Positions 1 to 12,234 of a stretch of 64,000 nt of DNA are shown piece after piece (positions within the stretch are counted from its first letter, which is position 1; each line of letters begins with the position of its first letter). Below the pieces are notes generated by a model. The model ran no database searches. It saw only the letters and a program-made list of their open reading frames with translations, and had not been told where the DNA came from. Source of the stretch: Bretschneidera sinensis (taxonomy: Eukaryota; Streptophyta; Magnoliopsida; Brassicales; Akaniaceae). Made by a program: the position numbers and the translations under genes. The DNA lies in NCBI GenBank assembly GCA_023935145.1, contig CM043697.1:50945001-51009000 (forward strand). Direction: 5' to 3'.

Positions 1-1690
1 ATATTGACTGCTGCTCACATGCTAGGCCCACTATCTCCAAAGTCGTGCATTTTAACTTCTGCTTATATGCTCGGACTAATATCTCAAAGGGCGAGCAGAT
101 TGATTGTTTCTCACATGCTCGACCCACTATCTTCAAGGTCGAGCATATCAACTGCTGCTCATGTGCCTAAACCAATGTCTTCAAGATCAAGCTTATTGAC
201 TGATACTCACATGCTCGGCACGCTATCTCCAAGGTCGAGCATATTGACTGCTGCTTATATGCTCAGACCAATGTCTCCAAGACCCAGTATATTGACTATT
301 GTTCATATGCTTAGACCAATGTCTCCAAGGCCGAGTATATTGACTGCAACTCACATACTCAGCCCATTATCTCCAAGGCCGAGCATATTAACTGCTGCTC
401 ACATGCTCGGGCCATTATTTCCAAGATCAAGCATTGACTGCTTCTCATATACTCGAACCAATGTCTTCAATGCCGAGCATATTGACTTTTGCTCACATGC
501 TCAGCCCATTCTCTCGAAGGTCGAGCTTATTGACTGCTTTCTCATATACCCGGACCAATGTCTCTATGGCTGAGTATATTGACTGCTACTCATATGCTCA
601 GACCAATGTCTCCAATACCGAGCATATTGACTGCTGCTCACATGCTCGACCCACTATCTCTAAGGCCGAGCATATTGACTACTACTCATATGTTTGGACC
701 AATGTCATCAAAGTCGAGCATATTGACTGCTGCTCACATGCTCGACTGACTATTTGCAAAGCCGAGCATATTGACTGTTTCTCATATGCTCGGATCAATG
801 TCTCGAAGGCTGAGCATATTGACTATTGCTCATATACTCAACCCATTATCTCCAAGGCCGAGCATATAGACTGCTGCTCATATTCCCAGGCCAATGTCTC
901 CATGGCCGAGTATATTGACTGCTGCTCACATGCTCGGCCCACTATCTCTAAGGTCGAGCATATTGACTGCTATTCATTTGCTCGGACCAATGTCTCCATG
1001 TCCAAGCATATTGACTGCTGCTCACATGCTCCCCCCACTATCTCCAAGGCCGAGCATATTAACTGCGGCTCATATGCTTGTACCAATGTCTTCAATGCCG
1101 AGCATATTAACTGTTGCTCCCATGCTTGGCCCACTATCTCCAAGGCTGAGCATATTGACTACAACTCACATTCTCAGCCCACTCTCTCCAAGGATGAGTA
1201 TATTGACTATTGCTCATATGCCCGGACCAATATCTCTAAAGCCGAGCATATTGACTACTGCTCACATGCTTGGCCCACTATCTCTAAGGCCGAGCATATT
1301 GACAACTGATCGTATGTCCGAACCAATGTCTCCATGACCAATCATATTAACTACTACTCATATGCCTAGACCAATGTCTCCTTGGCCAAGTATATTGACT
1401 GCTGCTCACATGCTCGGCCTACTATCTCTAATGTTGAGCATATCGACTGCTGCTTATATGCTTGAACCAATGTCTCCAAGGCCAAGCATATTGATTGTTG
1501 CTCACATGCTTGACCCACTGTCTCCAAGGCCGAGCATATTGATTGTTACTCATATGCCTAGACCAATGTATCCAAGGCCAAGCATATTGACTGATGCTCA
1601 TAAGCTCGGCCCATTATCTCCAAGGTCGAGCATATTGACTGATGCTCATATGCTTAACCCACTATCTCCAAGGCCGAACATAATAACTAC
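1..1690 (+). repeat. 48-bp tandem satellite array, left arm
   Basis: About 35 degenerate copies of a 48-bp unit fill this stretch, and the array already runs at base 1. Two unit types tend to alternate, one with CACATGCTCGGCCCACTATC and one with CATATGCTCGGACCAATGTC, giving a rough 96-bp higher-order period. Each unit holds an inverted repeat, ATGCTCGGCC and GGCCGAGCAT, around a 12-nt loop. Because 48 is divisible by 3, two forward frames stay open for long runs (16-residue period MLGPLSPRPSILTAAH); I do not take these as genes. The array stops at a 5-bp target duplication (1686-1690) and resumes in the same phase at 15136. Confidence 0.95.
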
Positions 1691-3284
1691 TGGTGAACGA
1701 ATATTTGTCCTAGTATTTTGTATATTTTTCAAGTATTTATTTATATTTTTAGCTTAGGAATTTGTTACTTTGAGTTGTTTTTCATTGTTTTACAGGTTCA
1801 CAAGCACTTGGAAAGGAGTTTCACTAAATTTCCAGAATTACCCGTACAGATGAGTTATTTTTATGGATTAAACTGTATTGATTCAGGAAGAACCAGTAGA
1901 TAAGCCATATATGTTTGGAAAGATCCGGGTGTCTATTTTTTGAAGAATTTTATGGCTCATAAATATGATTTTTCTAGAGAACGTTATGGCGGTTTAAGTA
2001 GACAAAGGTCAGGCTATGCGTGATTTCAACGTGGCAGAAGTGATTTTTGTGGTTTAAACTATATTGATTCAGGAAGAACCCGGAGATGAACCATATATGC
2101 TTGGAAAGATCTGGATGTCTATTTTTTGGAGAATTTTACAGTTCATAAATATGATTTTTGTAGAGAAAGTTATGACAGTTTTAGCAGAACTGGGACTAGA
2201 CAACAACAGAAGCACACAGCCCAAACAGAAACCCTATGACGACTTTTCTGTCTACAAAGCCATTTCCATGCAGCTATATATAGGAATTTTAGACTCATAG
2301 AATGGCAGTTCTTGGGGGACAATGGCAGTTCTTGGGAGACGATGGCAGTTCTTGGAGAGATATTATCAAGAGGAGTGTTGGGAGATTGAAGGAAGAGACG
2401 GTTTCTTTCATCAAAAGATTGAAGACGACAATCAATCGCTTCAAGACTTTGAGGATTCATTTCGTAATTCAGGAAGAAATTCTATCTTTGCTCCTTTTGT
2501 CCTTCAATATGCTTATAACCTTAGAATTTGAATTCTGTGATTGGGATTTAAACATGAGTGGCTGAACGCATTGTTTAGCGTTTGGCTTAGCTGCCTTGAT
2601 TGTTTTGGATATTTTGGTGGATTTAGTTTTATGAAATTTTCTAGATTATTTCTTATTCAATATTCTTCATACCTTTGATTATTGCTTATAGATTGGCCAT
2701 CTATTATTGATAGTCAAGGTTAATATTTGAGATTAGGTTGAGGACAAATCATCTAGACCTAATTAAGCTTTCTTGAATAAGAATTTAAATCAGGATTCAA
2801 ATCAAATTATGACTTAGGTGGTTGTGTTTTCCTTATACTTAATTTAACTAATTAATTCATGAACATGATCCATGGGATTTAATTAATTACTTATAAATTG
2901 AGAATAAACACGATCAATGACATTCTCTAGTCTTAGCGAAAATACCAATAATCTTGGATGTTGATTAATTCTTTATATTCACCAAATGTTCCAATTCATG
3001 ATTGGATAGCAAGTTAAACTCCCAATTTTTCTCATTGATTATACTCATCTCTTCATAATTCATTTTTTTAAAATTTATTTAATTGTTTTTATTTCAATTT
3101 TCTCTTCACCAATCTTTTAATTAGAGTGTTTAGGATTTAATTTCAGAGTTTATTTTATTAATTTTAAGAAAGTAATTTAGGATTTAAACCACTGTAATTC
3201 CTTGAGAGATGGACCTCGAGAGTAAACTCATCGTAATACTATTTGCGATTTGCGCACTTGCGAGCATTTAAAATTTGCACATCA
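1691..3284 (+). repeat. 5' LTR of element A
   Basis: About 1.6 kb, matching 13527-15135 along its length. U3 holds a direct duplication of about 186 bp (copies from 1865 and from 2051), present in both LTRs and so older than this insertion. Just after the TATA box there are three 20-21-bp tandem copies containing GGCAGTTCTTGGG (2301-2361). The LTR ends at ATCA, immediately before the primer-binding site. Confidence 0.9.
2274..2283 (+). promoter_or_regulatory. Probable TATA box of element A LTR
   Basis: CTATATATAG, conserved at 14111-14120 in the other LTR. It follows the duplicated U3 block, where an LTR promoter is expected. Confidence 0.6.
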
Positions 3285-3290
3285 AGTTTT

Positions 3291-3308
3291 TGGCACCGTT
3301 GTCGAGGA
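3291..3308 (+). other. Primer-binding site of element A (tRNA-Asp type)
   Basis: TGGCACCGTTGTCGAGGA lies 6 bp past the LTR end. It resembles the complement of the plant tRNA-Asp 3' end (TGGCGCCGTTGCCGGGGA) with a few changes. This primer is usual for Athila/Tat elements. Confidence 0.85.
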
Positions 3309-3518
3309 ATTGGCGTTTAATTCTTTAGCTATTTTCTTTGTTTTTATTTTTATTTTTTTTATTTTCTTTCTTTTCTTTCTTTTGTGTAATTTTTGTTTCT
3401 TTTATTTCGTCAAATTTTCTTTATTTGCTTCTTGATTTAAATTGGCATTAATTTATTTCTTGATGTTCGCTCTCTTGATTCCTGGTAGCTCAATTTTTCT
3501 TTTGTTTTCTTCAGGTAC

Positions 3519-4950
3519 ATGTACGGTAGAAGATATCAAGGGAGAAATCTAGTGCCAGTAATAGACAACATCCATAGGCTAAGGGAGACGTTACAGCTTA
3601 CGGAAGAAGAAGAAAAGGTTGAGGGAATAGAAAAAGAAGAGCTTAAAAGAATGGAAGGAGCTGAATGAAAAATTATGATGAAGGAATATGCAAGGCCGAT
3701 CATCGGCACTTCCACATCTTGCATCCAATTGGGGGAAGCTGCACGAAATTATGAGATAAAAAATATCCACTTTAGCATGCTCTCTTCATTCTACGAAATT
3801 CCAAATGAAGACCCATTAACCTTTATATGGGATTTCTATGCAATAGTGCAGACTTTTCCTTTACAGGGGCTGAATGAGGATCAACTCAGAATGAGGTGCT
3901 TCCCCTACACATTAAAAGATATAGCAAAAGCGTGGTTGATGACTCTTCCACCCGGTTCTTTGACTACATGGGAAGCGGTCTACAATCGATTCATGAACAA
4001 ATTCTACTCCCATCAGAAGACCACTGAGTTGATAATTAAGATTGCCACATTCTCACATATGGAGGGAGAACCCTTCCATGAAGCATAGGACAAGTGTTAA
4101 ACTTCTCACTAGCACTATGCTAACACTTATTCTTTGTCTTATGAACTTTGAGCTATACCATATGGCAATGCAACTTGCAGAGTTGACCAAACAAGTCAAA
4201 CTTCTCACTACCACAAACACGCCCAACAATGAGGTATGTGGAATATGTGAGGTTTTTTATCATAGTGCTAACACTTGTTCTTTGTCTTATGGATCTGATG
4301 TAGGAAATGAACAAGAATAAGTTAATGTAATGAAGTCTTACTAGCCTAGGCCGGGGAATGATCCATATTTTAACACCTACAACCCTAGGTAGAGAAATCA
4401 TCTCAATTTCTCCTGAAAGACTAACAACGCTCCAGCATATGCTCAAAGTTCAAGACTAGTTTAATATCAAAACCAAGTTACATCACCCAATCAGCCTAGA
4501 AATCCAACTTTGGAGGAGAACCTGAGTGCTTTTATTCAAGTTAGCAAAGAGAACCATGAGAGACATAGCTAAAGGTTGGATTCCTTAGAGGCATCAATGA
4601 AGAGGGTGGAAGCACAAGTTGGGTAACTTGCGGAACAATTGCAAGTACATCAAAAAGGAAAGTTGCCTAGCCAACCTGAGTAAGCAAAGGCTATCACAGT
4701 GCTATGAAGTGGTAAAATTCTTAACAACAATTTTGATGATAAAATTTATTATGACTTGCCATGTGATGCAGAAAAATCAATTGAGAAGCAAAATGTGCAT
4801 AACGCTCCTAAAGGAAATCTACCTGAAGATCCACAATCTTCTCAAACATTTGAGGAGAGCAAGGAAAATGAGCCATCTTCCTTCACGACACTACACAAAG
4901 CGACCGAGCCATACAGCTCTCATATTCCTTATCCAAGCCATCTGAAGGAT
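3519..4950 (+). pseudogene. gag of element A (degenerate)
   Basis: This is the capsid gene remnant of an Athila-like element. ATG at 3519 opens a frame with one stop near 3666, continuing to 4088. It contains the conserved retrotransposon gag block (NEDPLTFIWDFYAIVQTFPL, then FPYTLKDIAKAWLMTLPPGS and a MNKFYSHQKT motif). Just past MEGEPFHEA the frame meets a TAG. The following 0.85 kb matches no continuous gag frame and contains two similar stretches (around 4094-4135 and 4196-4290) that look like a local duplication. The C-terminal part is therefore rearranged. It precedes the protease frame. Confidence 0.75.
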
Positions 4951-4952
4951 GT

Positions 4953-6507
4953 TCAATAGGATAAGCAATTTTCTGATATTTTTGACATGCTTTCTAAAGT
5001 GAATATTAATTTGCCTCTTTTTGATGTTATCAGGAATGTGCCATCATATGCAAAATTATTTAAGGAACCTAACACCAAAAAGAGGAAATATGAGAAGAAT
5101 GAGAAAGTGATGGTGTCAGAAGTTGCTAGTGCGATGCTCCAACAAAGCTTGCCACCTAAGCTGAAAGATCCCAGAAGTTTCATCATCAACATCACAATGG
5201 GGAACAAGAAGGTCATCAAAGCAATTCTAGACTTTGGAGCAAGTATAAATCTCATACCATATTCGATATACTTGCAACTAGGTTTAGGGGAGCTTAAGTC
5301 AAAAACTATATCCCTTCAACTCGCTGATAGATCAATTAAATATCCTAAGGGAATAGTTTAGGATATACTAGTGTAGGTAGACAAAGTGATTGTGCCTGTG
5401 GATTTCGTGGTATTGGGGATGGAAATATCCCCATCTAACGACAAGGAGCACACAATTCTTCTTGGTAGACCATTTATGGCCACAACCAAAACTATTATTG
5501 ATGTCCATAATGGGAGGTTAACGATGACAGTCTTGGGAGAGACTGTACAATTTAAAGTGTCTGATTCTCTAACCACTTCTTCTTCTATTTCTACTAACGA
5601 TGAGTGTTCTTTTATTGATTGTGTAGACTCACTTATTTATGACGCTTATTTGCAGACAGAAATAGAGGACAAGCTTAAAGTAGCTCTTACAATTGAGAGA
5701 GTAGAGGAAACACTAAAAGAGGATACCAAAGGGTATTATTCGATGTTAGATAGTGCAATACCAGTGTCACCTCAAGAAGAGTCTAGAAAACCTTTAGAAT
5801 TTCCAAGTTCCCTACCTAGGGAAGATACTACTCCACCTAAGCTTGAACTTAAAGAGTTACCTAAGCTCCTTAAGTACATATTTCTGGGAGAGGGAGACAC
5901 ATATCCTGTGATTATTTCATCTACTTTGACCTAAACTCAATAGGAGAGAGTTGTGAAGGAGCTTAGCAAACTTAGGAGAGCCATAGGATGGAGTATAAGT
6001 GGCATCAGGGGTATTAGTCCTGTTACATGTATGCATAAGATCATTTTAGAGGACGGTGCCAAACCGATTGAGCTTGAGCATCGGGCGTATTGGGCAATCA
6101 AGGAGTTGAATATGGACATGGTAATGGTAGGAGAAAAGCGGTTACTACAACTCAATGAGTTAGAAGAGATTCGTGATGAAGCCTATGAGAATGCAAAAAT
6201 CTACAAAGAATGCACTAAACGTTACCATGACTAAGGCCTTATCCGTAAGTCTCTTTATCCTAGAATGAAAGTTCTTTTGTTTAACACTCATTTCAAATTA
6301 TTTCCAGGAAAATCAAAGTCAAGATGGTGCGGACCATTTTCGGTAGTCAATGTTTTTTCTCATAGAGCGGTAGAGTTGCTGAACTCGAAGCTGAACCCGA
6401 AGACTCAAGTGACATTCAAGGTCAACGAGAATCGTGTGAAGCCTTACTTGGAAAGAGTCCATGAGAAGGGGGTTATTGAGTGCATTGAGGTGCATGATCC
6501 TGAATAA
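4953..6507 (+). pseudogene. Protease fused in frame to integrase C-terminus, element A pol
   Basis: One reading frame runs from about 4987 to 6507, broken by stops near 5359, 5374, 5932, 5941 and 6232. The aspartic protease (DFGASINLIP, near 5230-5262) and its downstream LGRPFMATTK block are present. The frame reaches the start of the pol linker (GISPVTCMHKI) and then, at about 6060-6075, passes directly into the integrase C-terminus (ELEHRAYWAIKELN, then GKSKSRWCGPFSV and FKVNENRVKPYL). All of reverse transcriptase, RNase H and the integrase core are gone. Reading frame is kept across the junction. The stops postdate or accompany decay, so the copy is dead. Confidence 0.8.
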
Positions 6508-6561
6508 TTTCAACCAATGCATTGATAAAACGTTAAAGAAAGCGCTTGGTGGGAGGCAACC

Positions 6562-8495
6562 TGTAATACCCATAATCGTAAAGTAAGGGTAAATGAGTAA
6601 TTTAATAATTATGACATAAAATTAAAATAATATATATGCAAAGAATTTAGTATTTTAAAAAAAAGAGTCGTAAACAGTATAAAGGAAAGGAAAAAGAAAA
6701 AAAAAAGAAAAAAAAGGCTGAAAAATGTGGCAGCAAGTGTTGCCACCAGCGGCCAAATAAAGGAAGGTCTTTTGTATGTATGCCACCTGCTTTGTGCGTG
6801 GCAACTTGAGAAATGCTTGGGGAGGCTGCTGAAGTAGAGGAATATATATATATATATGCATTATAGTGTAATCAAAATTTTTATTTAGCAAATTCATTTA
6901 GTTTTACTTCAAATTACTCTATTTCTCAAAACACTTGGGGATCAAAAGAAAGGTTAAAAGAGCAAAATTTTGAAGAAGTTTACGGCGAAATTTCATAGAG
7001 AATCACGAGAAGCTATCAGAAAAACAGAAGGTAATAACATAATGTTTATTTTTGAATTTTTAGCATACATGAAATTTTTCGAAATTCAAAGTGGGAGTTT
7101 TCAAAGGGTGTGGTTTATGAAGATTTAAAGAAATAGTTAGAGATTTAATATAAATATTATATCAGGTGTTGATGGTCAGCAACCAGGGGAAATTTCTAAG
7201 AGGAACGGGAAAAGCAATGAGGTGATCCATGGGTAGCTTTAAGTGCTATATGGTGAGTTGGATTTACTTTAAGTAATCTAAATAAAAATTAAAGTCTAGT
7301 GATAATATTAAAATAAATTATTAGTTTATGCTTTGGTGGTAGATAAAAATTTGGTTGATTGGTATGATATGAATTTTTGGACATATAGAAAATTATTAGG
7401 TGAGAAATAATATTTTTGCCATAATAAGTTGATTTAATAATAAAAATGATAAGTGAAATTCTTGATGAGCTATGGTTGATGTTTTGATACGAATTATGAG
7501 AAGATAAAATTTAGTGGATCTTAGCAAGCTTTGATGGATGATTTGATGTGATTTAGGAAGAAAGGAATTTAGTGAAATTTTTAATATATAACTTGAGAAA
7601 AATCAGGATAGCCAATTTAAATGTTTGAATTCATGTTTGTTTTTTTATGTTATTGTTCATATGCATATGCATTAAATAAAAGAAAAAAATCGAGAAGGTA
7701 GTCGGTCTAATGAGAAAGAAAAGAACCGGGAAGATAGCAAGTCTAAGATAAAAACATGTCGACATCTGGGAAGATGTTCCCTAATAATAATTCATACATT
7801 GCATATGTTTTAGTTATTGCTTGCATTATTGAAATGCTGATATGTGGCGTGTTATTGTGAATTTATTTATAGATGGATGAGTCTCACAGAGAGACAGTTA
7901 TGGTGATACGAATCATCTAAATGGTAGACTTTATGATGTGAACCTTATTACGAGCAAATTTTGAGATAATTGATGGTCTTAAGGTGAACCAATAAATAGG
8001 AATAAGAGATTGATAGAGAATGAGACTTGTGATATGTGTAGTGATAGTGGAATGCTATTATCAAGTTATGCGAAATCTAATCGATTTAATATTGAAAGAC
8101 TATTTATACAGATGGAGTACTTCTAGTAAATTTAATTCACTGAGCTTGTGAAGCTCACCCCTTATTGTACAATGATTTCAGGTAGCCGACAGGACAAATA
8201 GTTTGGTGAGTTGAGGTTCAGATGAAATCATTTTTGTAAGCCACATGCGTGTCTACATCCTCATACTAATGAGAAAATAAAATAATTTTTTTTTTTGTAA
8301 ATATTCATGCATTTTACGTTGTATATTATGTTTAAGTTAATATCAGATTTATGTATCTCCTCTATTGAGGGTTGAGGATTGATGTAAAGATTTTTGTTAG
8401 TATTATTTTTATGGTTGCATATATGTGTCCTGTTGGGATTTTCAAAATGTGATGACACTGTCTCGGGGGTGGCCAACCCCGGATGAGTCGTTACA
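6562..8495 (+). repeat. 5' LTR of G1 (1.93 kb)
   Basis: Begins TGTAATACCC and ends TCGTTACA. It matches 11056-12229 over its right part and the solo LTR at 39983-42109 over its length. An (AT)n run at 6842-6857 could act as a TATA region. Near 7690-7745 there are two short units with GAACCGGGAAG / GTCTAA; the same block is expanded in G2. Confidence 0.9.
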
Positions 8496-8499
8496 ATTT

Positions 8500-8511
8500 T
8501 GGTATCAGAGC
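8500..8511 (+). other. Primer-binding site of G1 (initiator tRNA-Met)
   Basis: TGGTATCAGAGC, a perfect match to the usual initiator tRNA-Met primer site, 4 bp after the LTR. Confidence 0.92.
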
Positions 8512-8582
8512 ATTAGGTTTTAAGATTCTGTAGACTGCATGAGAACTTAAAAAGTGGAAGATCTAAATAAACTATATTTTAA

Positions 8583-10640
8583 ATGCAAAGTCTGAGGATG
8601 ACACGTGGTCATGTTAGAGCTAGAGGTAGAGTTTGAAATCAAAGGGGACGCAGTAGATCCTCAATAGTTAAAAAAACTGAAGTAGAGTGGGAAGTTGAGT
8701 TTGTGGTTCCTACAAAGGAACATATTGATAGTGTAGTTAGTACTAGTAAAGCTGGGAGAGAATATAAGTTTAGGAATAATGAATTGAGAGAAGCTCTAAA
8801 TTGTGCTATAGAAAGGATGAATGCAGCTGAAGAAAGGGTTGATAATCTGCAGAGAAGATTAAAGGAAAGGGGTAGAGTAGAACCTGATATGGTGGGACGA
8901 GAGATTTATGAGGGAGAAGAGGTGTTTGCACGTGAGATGCAAGAGGATTGTTTTGTGAGATTTCTTAAGTTTAAACCTCAGTCTTTTAGAGGATCTGTAA
9001 ACCCTGTGGAAGCTAAGCAATGGATTAGAAATGTGGAGAAATATTTTGAAGTCTTACCAGTGACAAATAGACAGAAGATTGCTTTTACTTCATTTATGCT
9101 AGAAGATGAAGCTTCACAATGGTGGAAAGATGTTCTGCCTAGGGTGAGTATACAGGTGGAACAACCGTTAACATGGAATAAGTTTAAGGATGAGTTCTTT
9201 GTGAAATACTTTCCAGATACATTTCAAACCCAGCAAGAAAGAGATTTTATTCACTTAAGGCAGAATACCTTATCTGTGGCGGAGTATGATAACAGATTTA
9301 TAGCTCTGTCAAGATTTTTACCTAAGTTAGTGAATACGGAGGAGAGAAAATGTAAGAGATTTTTAGATGGGTTACACTAAAAAATTCAATCTAAACTATC
9401 TTACATGGGTATAGGGAATTATGTTGTACTGGTGGATAAAGCATTACAGATTGAGAAGGATTTAATGGAGTTTAGAGGTAAGAGAGATTGGCTGAAGAGG
9501 TCTAGATTTGAGGGACCTAGTGGTGGTAGTAGTATGGGTGTACAAGGCGAGAGACCATCCCAGAGGGGGCATTCTTTATCATAAGGAACTATAGTGCAGA
9601 GTCAGAGGCAAGCAGGATATGTTGCTTCTATAGCTCAGAGTAATACCGGTGGGACCCCTAGATTTGGGAGACAAACTATGGGAACTGGGAGTTATTGTAG
9701 AGGAGTGAGTATGCCACCAGGGGAAAGTGGCAATCTGATGTATGATTGAGAGACAAGGGCTTGCTTTAGATGTAATCAGAAGGGGCATCTTGCTCGAGAT
9801 TGCCCTACGCTGATATGCTTTATATGTGGTAGGGGATGACATATTGCTGCAGATTGTCCAGTGGGGGAATCTACTGACGTAAGTGTTGGAAGTGTTAGGA
9901 GAAGATCAGTGTAGAGAGGTGGTGGATCAGGGGGTGTATGGGGCAGAGGTCGAGGATCAGTAGCAAAACGAAGACATGGCATCCGGATTCAGTCTAGAGA
10001 TGGCAGGCCTGCTAGATTATTGATTGATCCTGGTGCAACCCATTCTTTTGCATATAGTATTTATATGAAATTTATTGATACTAGTTCTAGTCCTTTGATG
10101 CCTGCGATTATTGTTGAGGTTCCTACTGGAGATAAGGTTATTATCAGAACAATCTATCGAGGTTGTATGATTAATATTGCTGATAGAGAATTTGAAGTTG
10201 ATTTATTGCCTTTGGATATGACAGATTTTGATTTAATTCTGGGGATGAATTGTTTATCTGCATATCATGCTTGGGTAGACTGTTTTAGGAAAAATGTGGC
10301 GTTCAAAATACCCAGACAAGAAGAGTTTAATTTTCAGGGAGAACGTAAGATACTTGCTAATTGTCTTATTTCTACCTTAACTGCTAGTAAATGGTTGAAG
10401 AATGATTGTGAGGGGTATTTGGCATATGAAGTGGATTCTAGCAAGGAGAATAGAAAGTTAGAAGAAATCTTGGTGGTAAAAGATTTTCCTGATGTTTTCC
10501 CTGAAGAGTTTACTAAGTTGCCTCCCAATAGGGAAATTAAGTTTTCTATCGAGGTGATTCCAAGATCAACACTTATATCCATAGCACCCTATAGAATGGC
10601 ACCAGCTGAATTGAGAGAGTTGAAAGTTCAGCTTCAGTAA
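8583..10640 (+). pseudogene. gag-protease of G1 (one frame, several stops)
   Basis: ATG at 8583 opens a frame that can be followed without frameshift to 10640, interrupted by about six stops (near 8632, 9378, 9582, 9747, 9837 and 9912). In order it encodes: a coiled-coil-like N-terminal segment; a retrotransposon gag domain (EAKQWIRNVEKYFEVLPV ... ASQWWKDV ... LTWNKFKDEFFVKYFP); two CCHC zinc knuckles (CFRCNQKGHLARDCP at about 9765-9810 and CFICGRG...DCP); and an aspartic protease (LLIDPGATHSF near 10017, with DFDLILGMN downstream). It ends at the start of reverse transcriptase (YRMAPAELRELKVQLQ). No polymerase follows. Confidence 0.82.
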
Positions 10641-11055
10641 TTATAACTCAACTAAGTATTTCACATCCCAAATATGTAATCGAAAAATAATAGTGAAAGC
10701 ACCAAAAAAAATTTTGTAAATTATTATGAGAAATCATCTTCTTTTTTTTACAAGTAATGCAACGGTCAATCATATATGATATCCTAAATCGACGATATAT
10801 CCGGAGATAATAACGCAGTAAAGGACCAGCATACATAATTAATATACCGAAATCAATTGCATCCTAAATTCCACACATAAGAGAAGCATGACTGAACTTA
10901 TATAGAGAAAAAGAACAACAATCACCGGAGTTAAATAAAATCTATGGGAGAAGAAAATATAATTGACTGTCACACAAAAACATCAACTTCAATATTAAAT
11001 AAAGGGAACAACCCAAAATAATTATTCAATGTTAAAAGCACAAATACTGAATTAA
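10641..11055 (+). other. Unassigned filler in G1 between protease/RT start and truncated 3' LTR
   Basis: About 415 bp of AT-rich sequence with no coding similarity I recognise on either strand. It sits exactly where reverse transcriptase to integrase and the first 0.8 kb of the 3' LTR should be. It may be G1's own 3' UTR or captured filler DNA; I cannot tell. Confidence 0.6.
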
Positions 11056-12229
11056 AAATTTGGTTGATAGGTATGATATGAATTTTTTGACATGTAGAAA
11101 ATTATTAGGTGAGAAATAATATTTTTGGTGTAATAAGTTGATTTAATAATAAAAGTGATAAGTGAAATTCTTGATGAGCTATGGTTGATGTTTTGATACG
11201 AATTATGAGAAGATGAAATTTAGTGGATCTTGGCAATCTTTGATGGATGATTTGATGTGATTTAGGAAGAGAGGAATTTAGTGAAATTTTTTATATATAA
11301 CTTGATAAAAATCAGGATAGCTAATTTAAACATTTGAATTCATGTTTGTTTTTTCATGTTATTGTTCATATGCATATTTCATATCGTTGTTCATATGCAT
11401 ATGCATTAAATAGAAGAAAAGAACCGGGAAGGCAACTGGTCTAATAAAAAATAAAAAAACCGAGAAGGCAGCCGGTCTAAGATAAAAACATGTCGACATG
11501 TGGGAAGATGTTCCCTAATAATAATTCATGCATTGCATCTATTTTAATTATTGCTTGCATTATTGAAATGCTGATGTGTGGTGTGTTATTGTGAATTTAT
11601 TTATAGATAAGTGGTCTCAAGAGAGACAGTTATAGTAATAAGAACCATCTAAATGGTAGACTTTATGATGTGAACCTCATTACGAGGAAATTTTGAGATA
11701 ATTGATGGTCTTAAGGTGAACCCATAAATAAGAAAAAGAGATTGATAGAGAATGAAACTTATGATATGTGTAGTGATAGTGGAATGCTATTATCAAGTTA
11801 TGTGAAATATAATCGATTTAATATTGAAAGACTATTTATACAGATGGAGTAGTTCTAGTAAATTTAATTCACTGAGCTTGTGAAGCTCACCCCTCATTGT
11901 ATAATGATTTCAGGTAGTAGGCAGGACAAATAGTTTAGTGAGTTGAGGTTCAGATGAAATCATTTTCTGTAAGCCACGTGCATGTCAACATCCTCAGACT
12001 AATGAGAAAATAAAATAAAAAAAATTATTTGTAAATATTCATGCATTTTACATTGTATATTATGTTTAAGTTAATATCAGATTTATGTATCTTCCCTGTT
12101 GAGGGTTGAGGATTGATGTAAAGATTTCTGTTAGTATTATTTTTATGGTTACATATATGTGTAATGCTTGGATTTTCAAAATGTGATGACACCGTCTCGG
12201 GGGTGGCCAACCCGGGATGGGTCGTTACA
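11056..12229 (+). repeat. 3' LTR of G1, 5'-truncated
   Basis: Aligns by eye with 7350-8495 of the 5' LTR (starts TTTGGTTGATAGGTATGATA, ends GTCGTTACA). The first approximately 790 bp of the LTR are absent. The outer end and target duplication are intact. Confidence 0.88.
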
Positions 12230-12234
12230 CAACC

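Larger units (their letters stand above)
6562..12229 (+). mobile_element. Element G1: Tekay-like chromovirus, internally deleted, inserted in A
   Basis: The ends are TGTAATACCC and GTCGTTACA, a TGTAA...TTACA inverted terminus, with a perfect 5-bp duplication CAACC (6557-6561 and 12230-12234). The insertion cut A's post-pol motif (AGCGCTTGGTGGGAGGCAAC), which continues after 12234. The 5' LTR is complete. gag-protease is present, while everything from reverse transcriptase onwards is missing, and the 3' LTR lacks roughly its first 0.8 kb. Tekay/Del assignment rests on the long LTR, the tRNA-Met primer site and two zinc knuckles, and is moderate. Confidence 0.85.

Noticed and set aside
1..1690. 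CRISPR array
   Set aside because: Units are contiguous 48-bp repeats that vary throughout, with no constant repeat/unique spacer division, in an obviously plant context.
4..1757. Overlapping forward ORFs of up to 291 codons in the left satellite arm
   Set aside because: They follow from a 48-bp period divisible by 3 with no stop in two frames. Two frames are open together and there is no start context, non-repeat domain or end.
3250..3435. Phe-rich small ORF after element A's primer site
   Set aside because: A T-rich leader read in frame; low complexity and no conservation expected.
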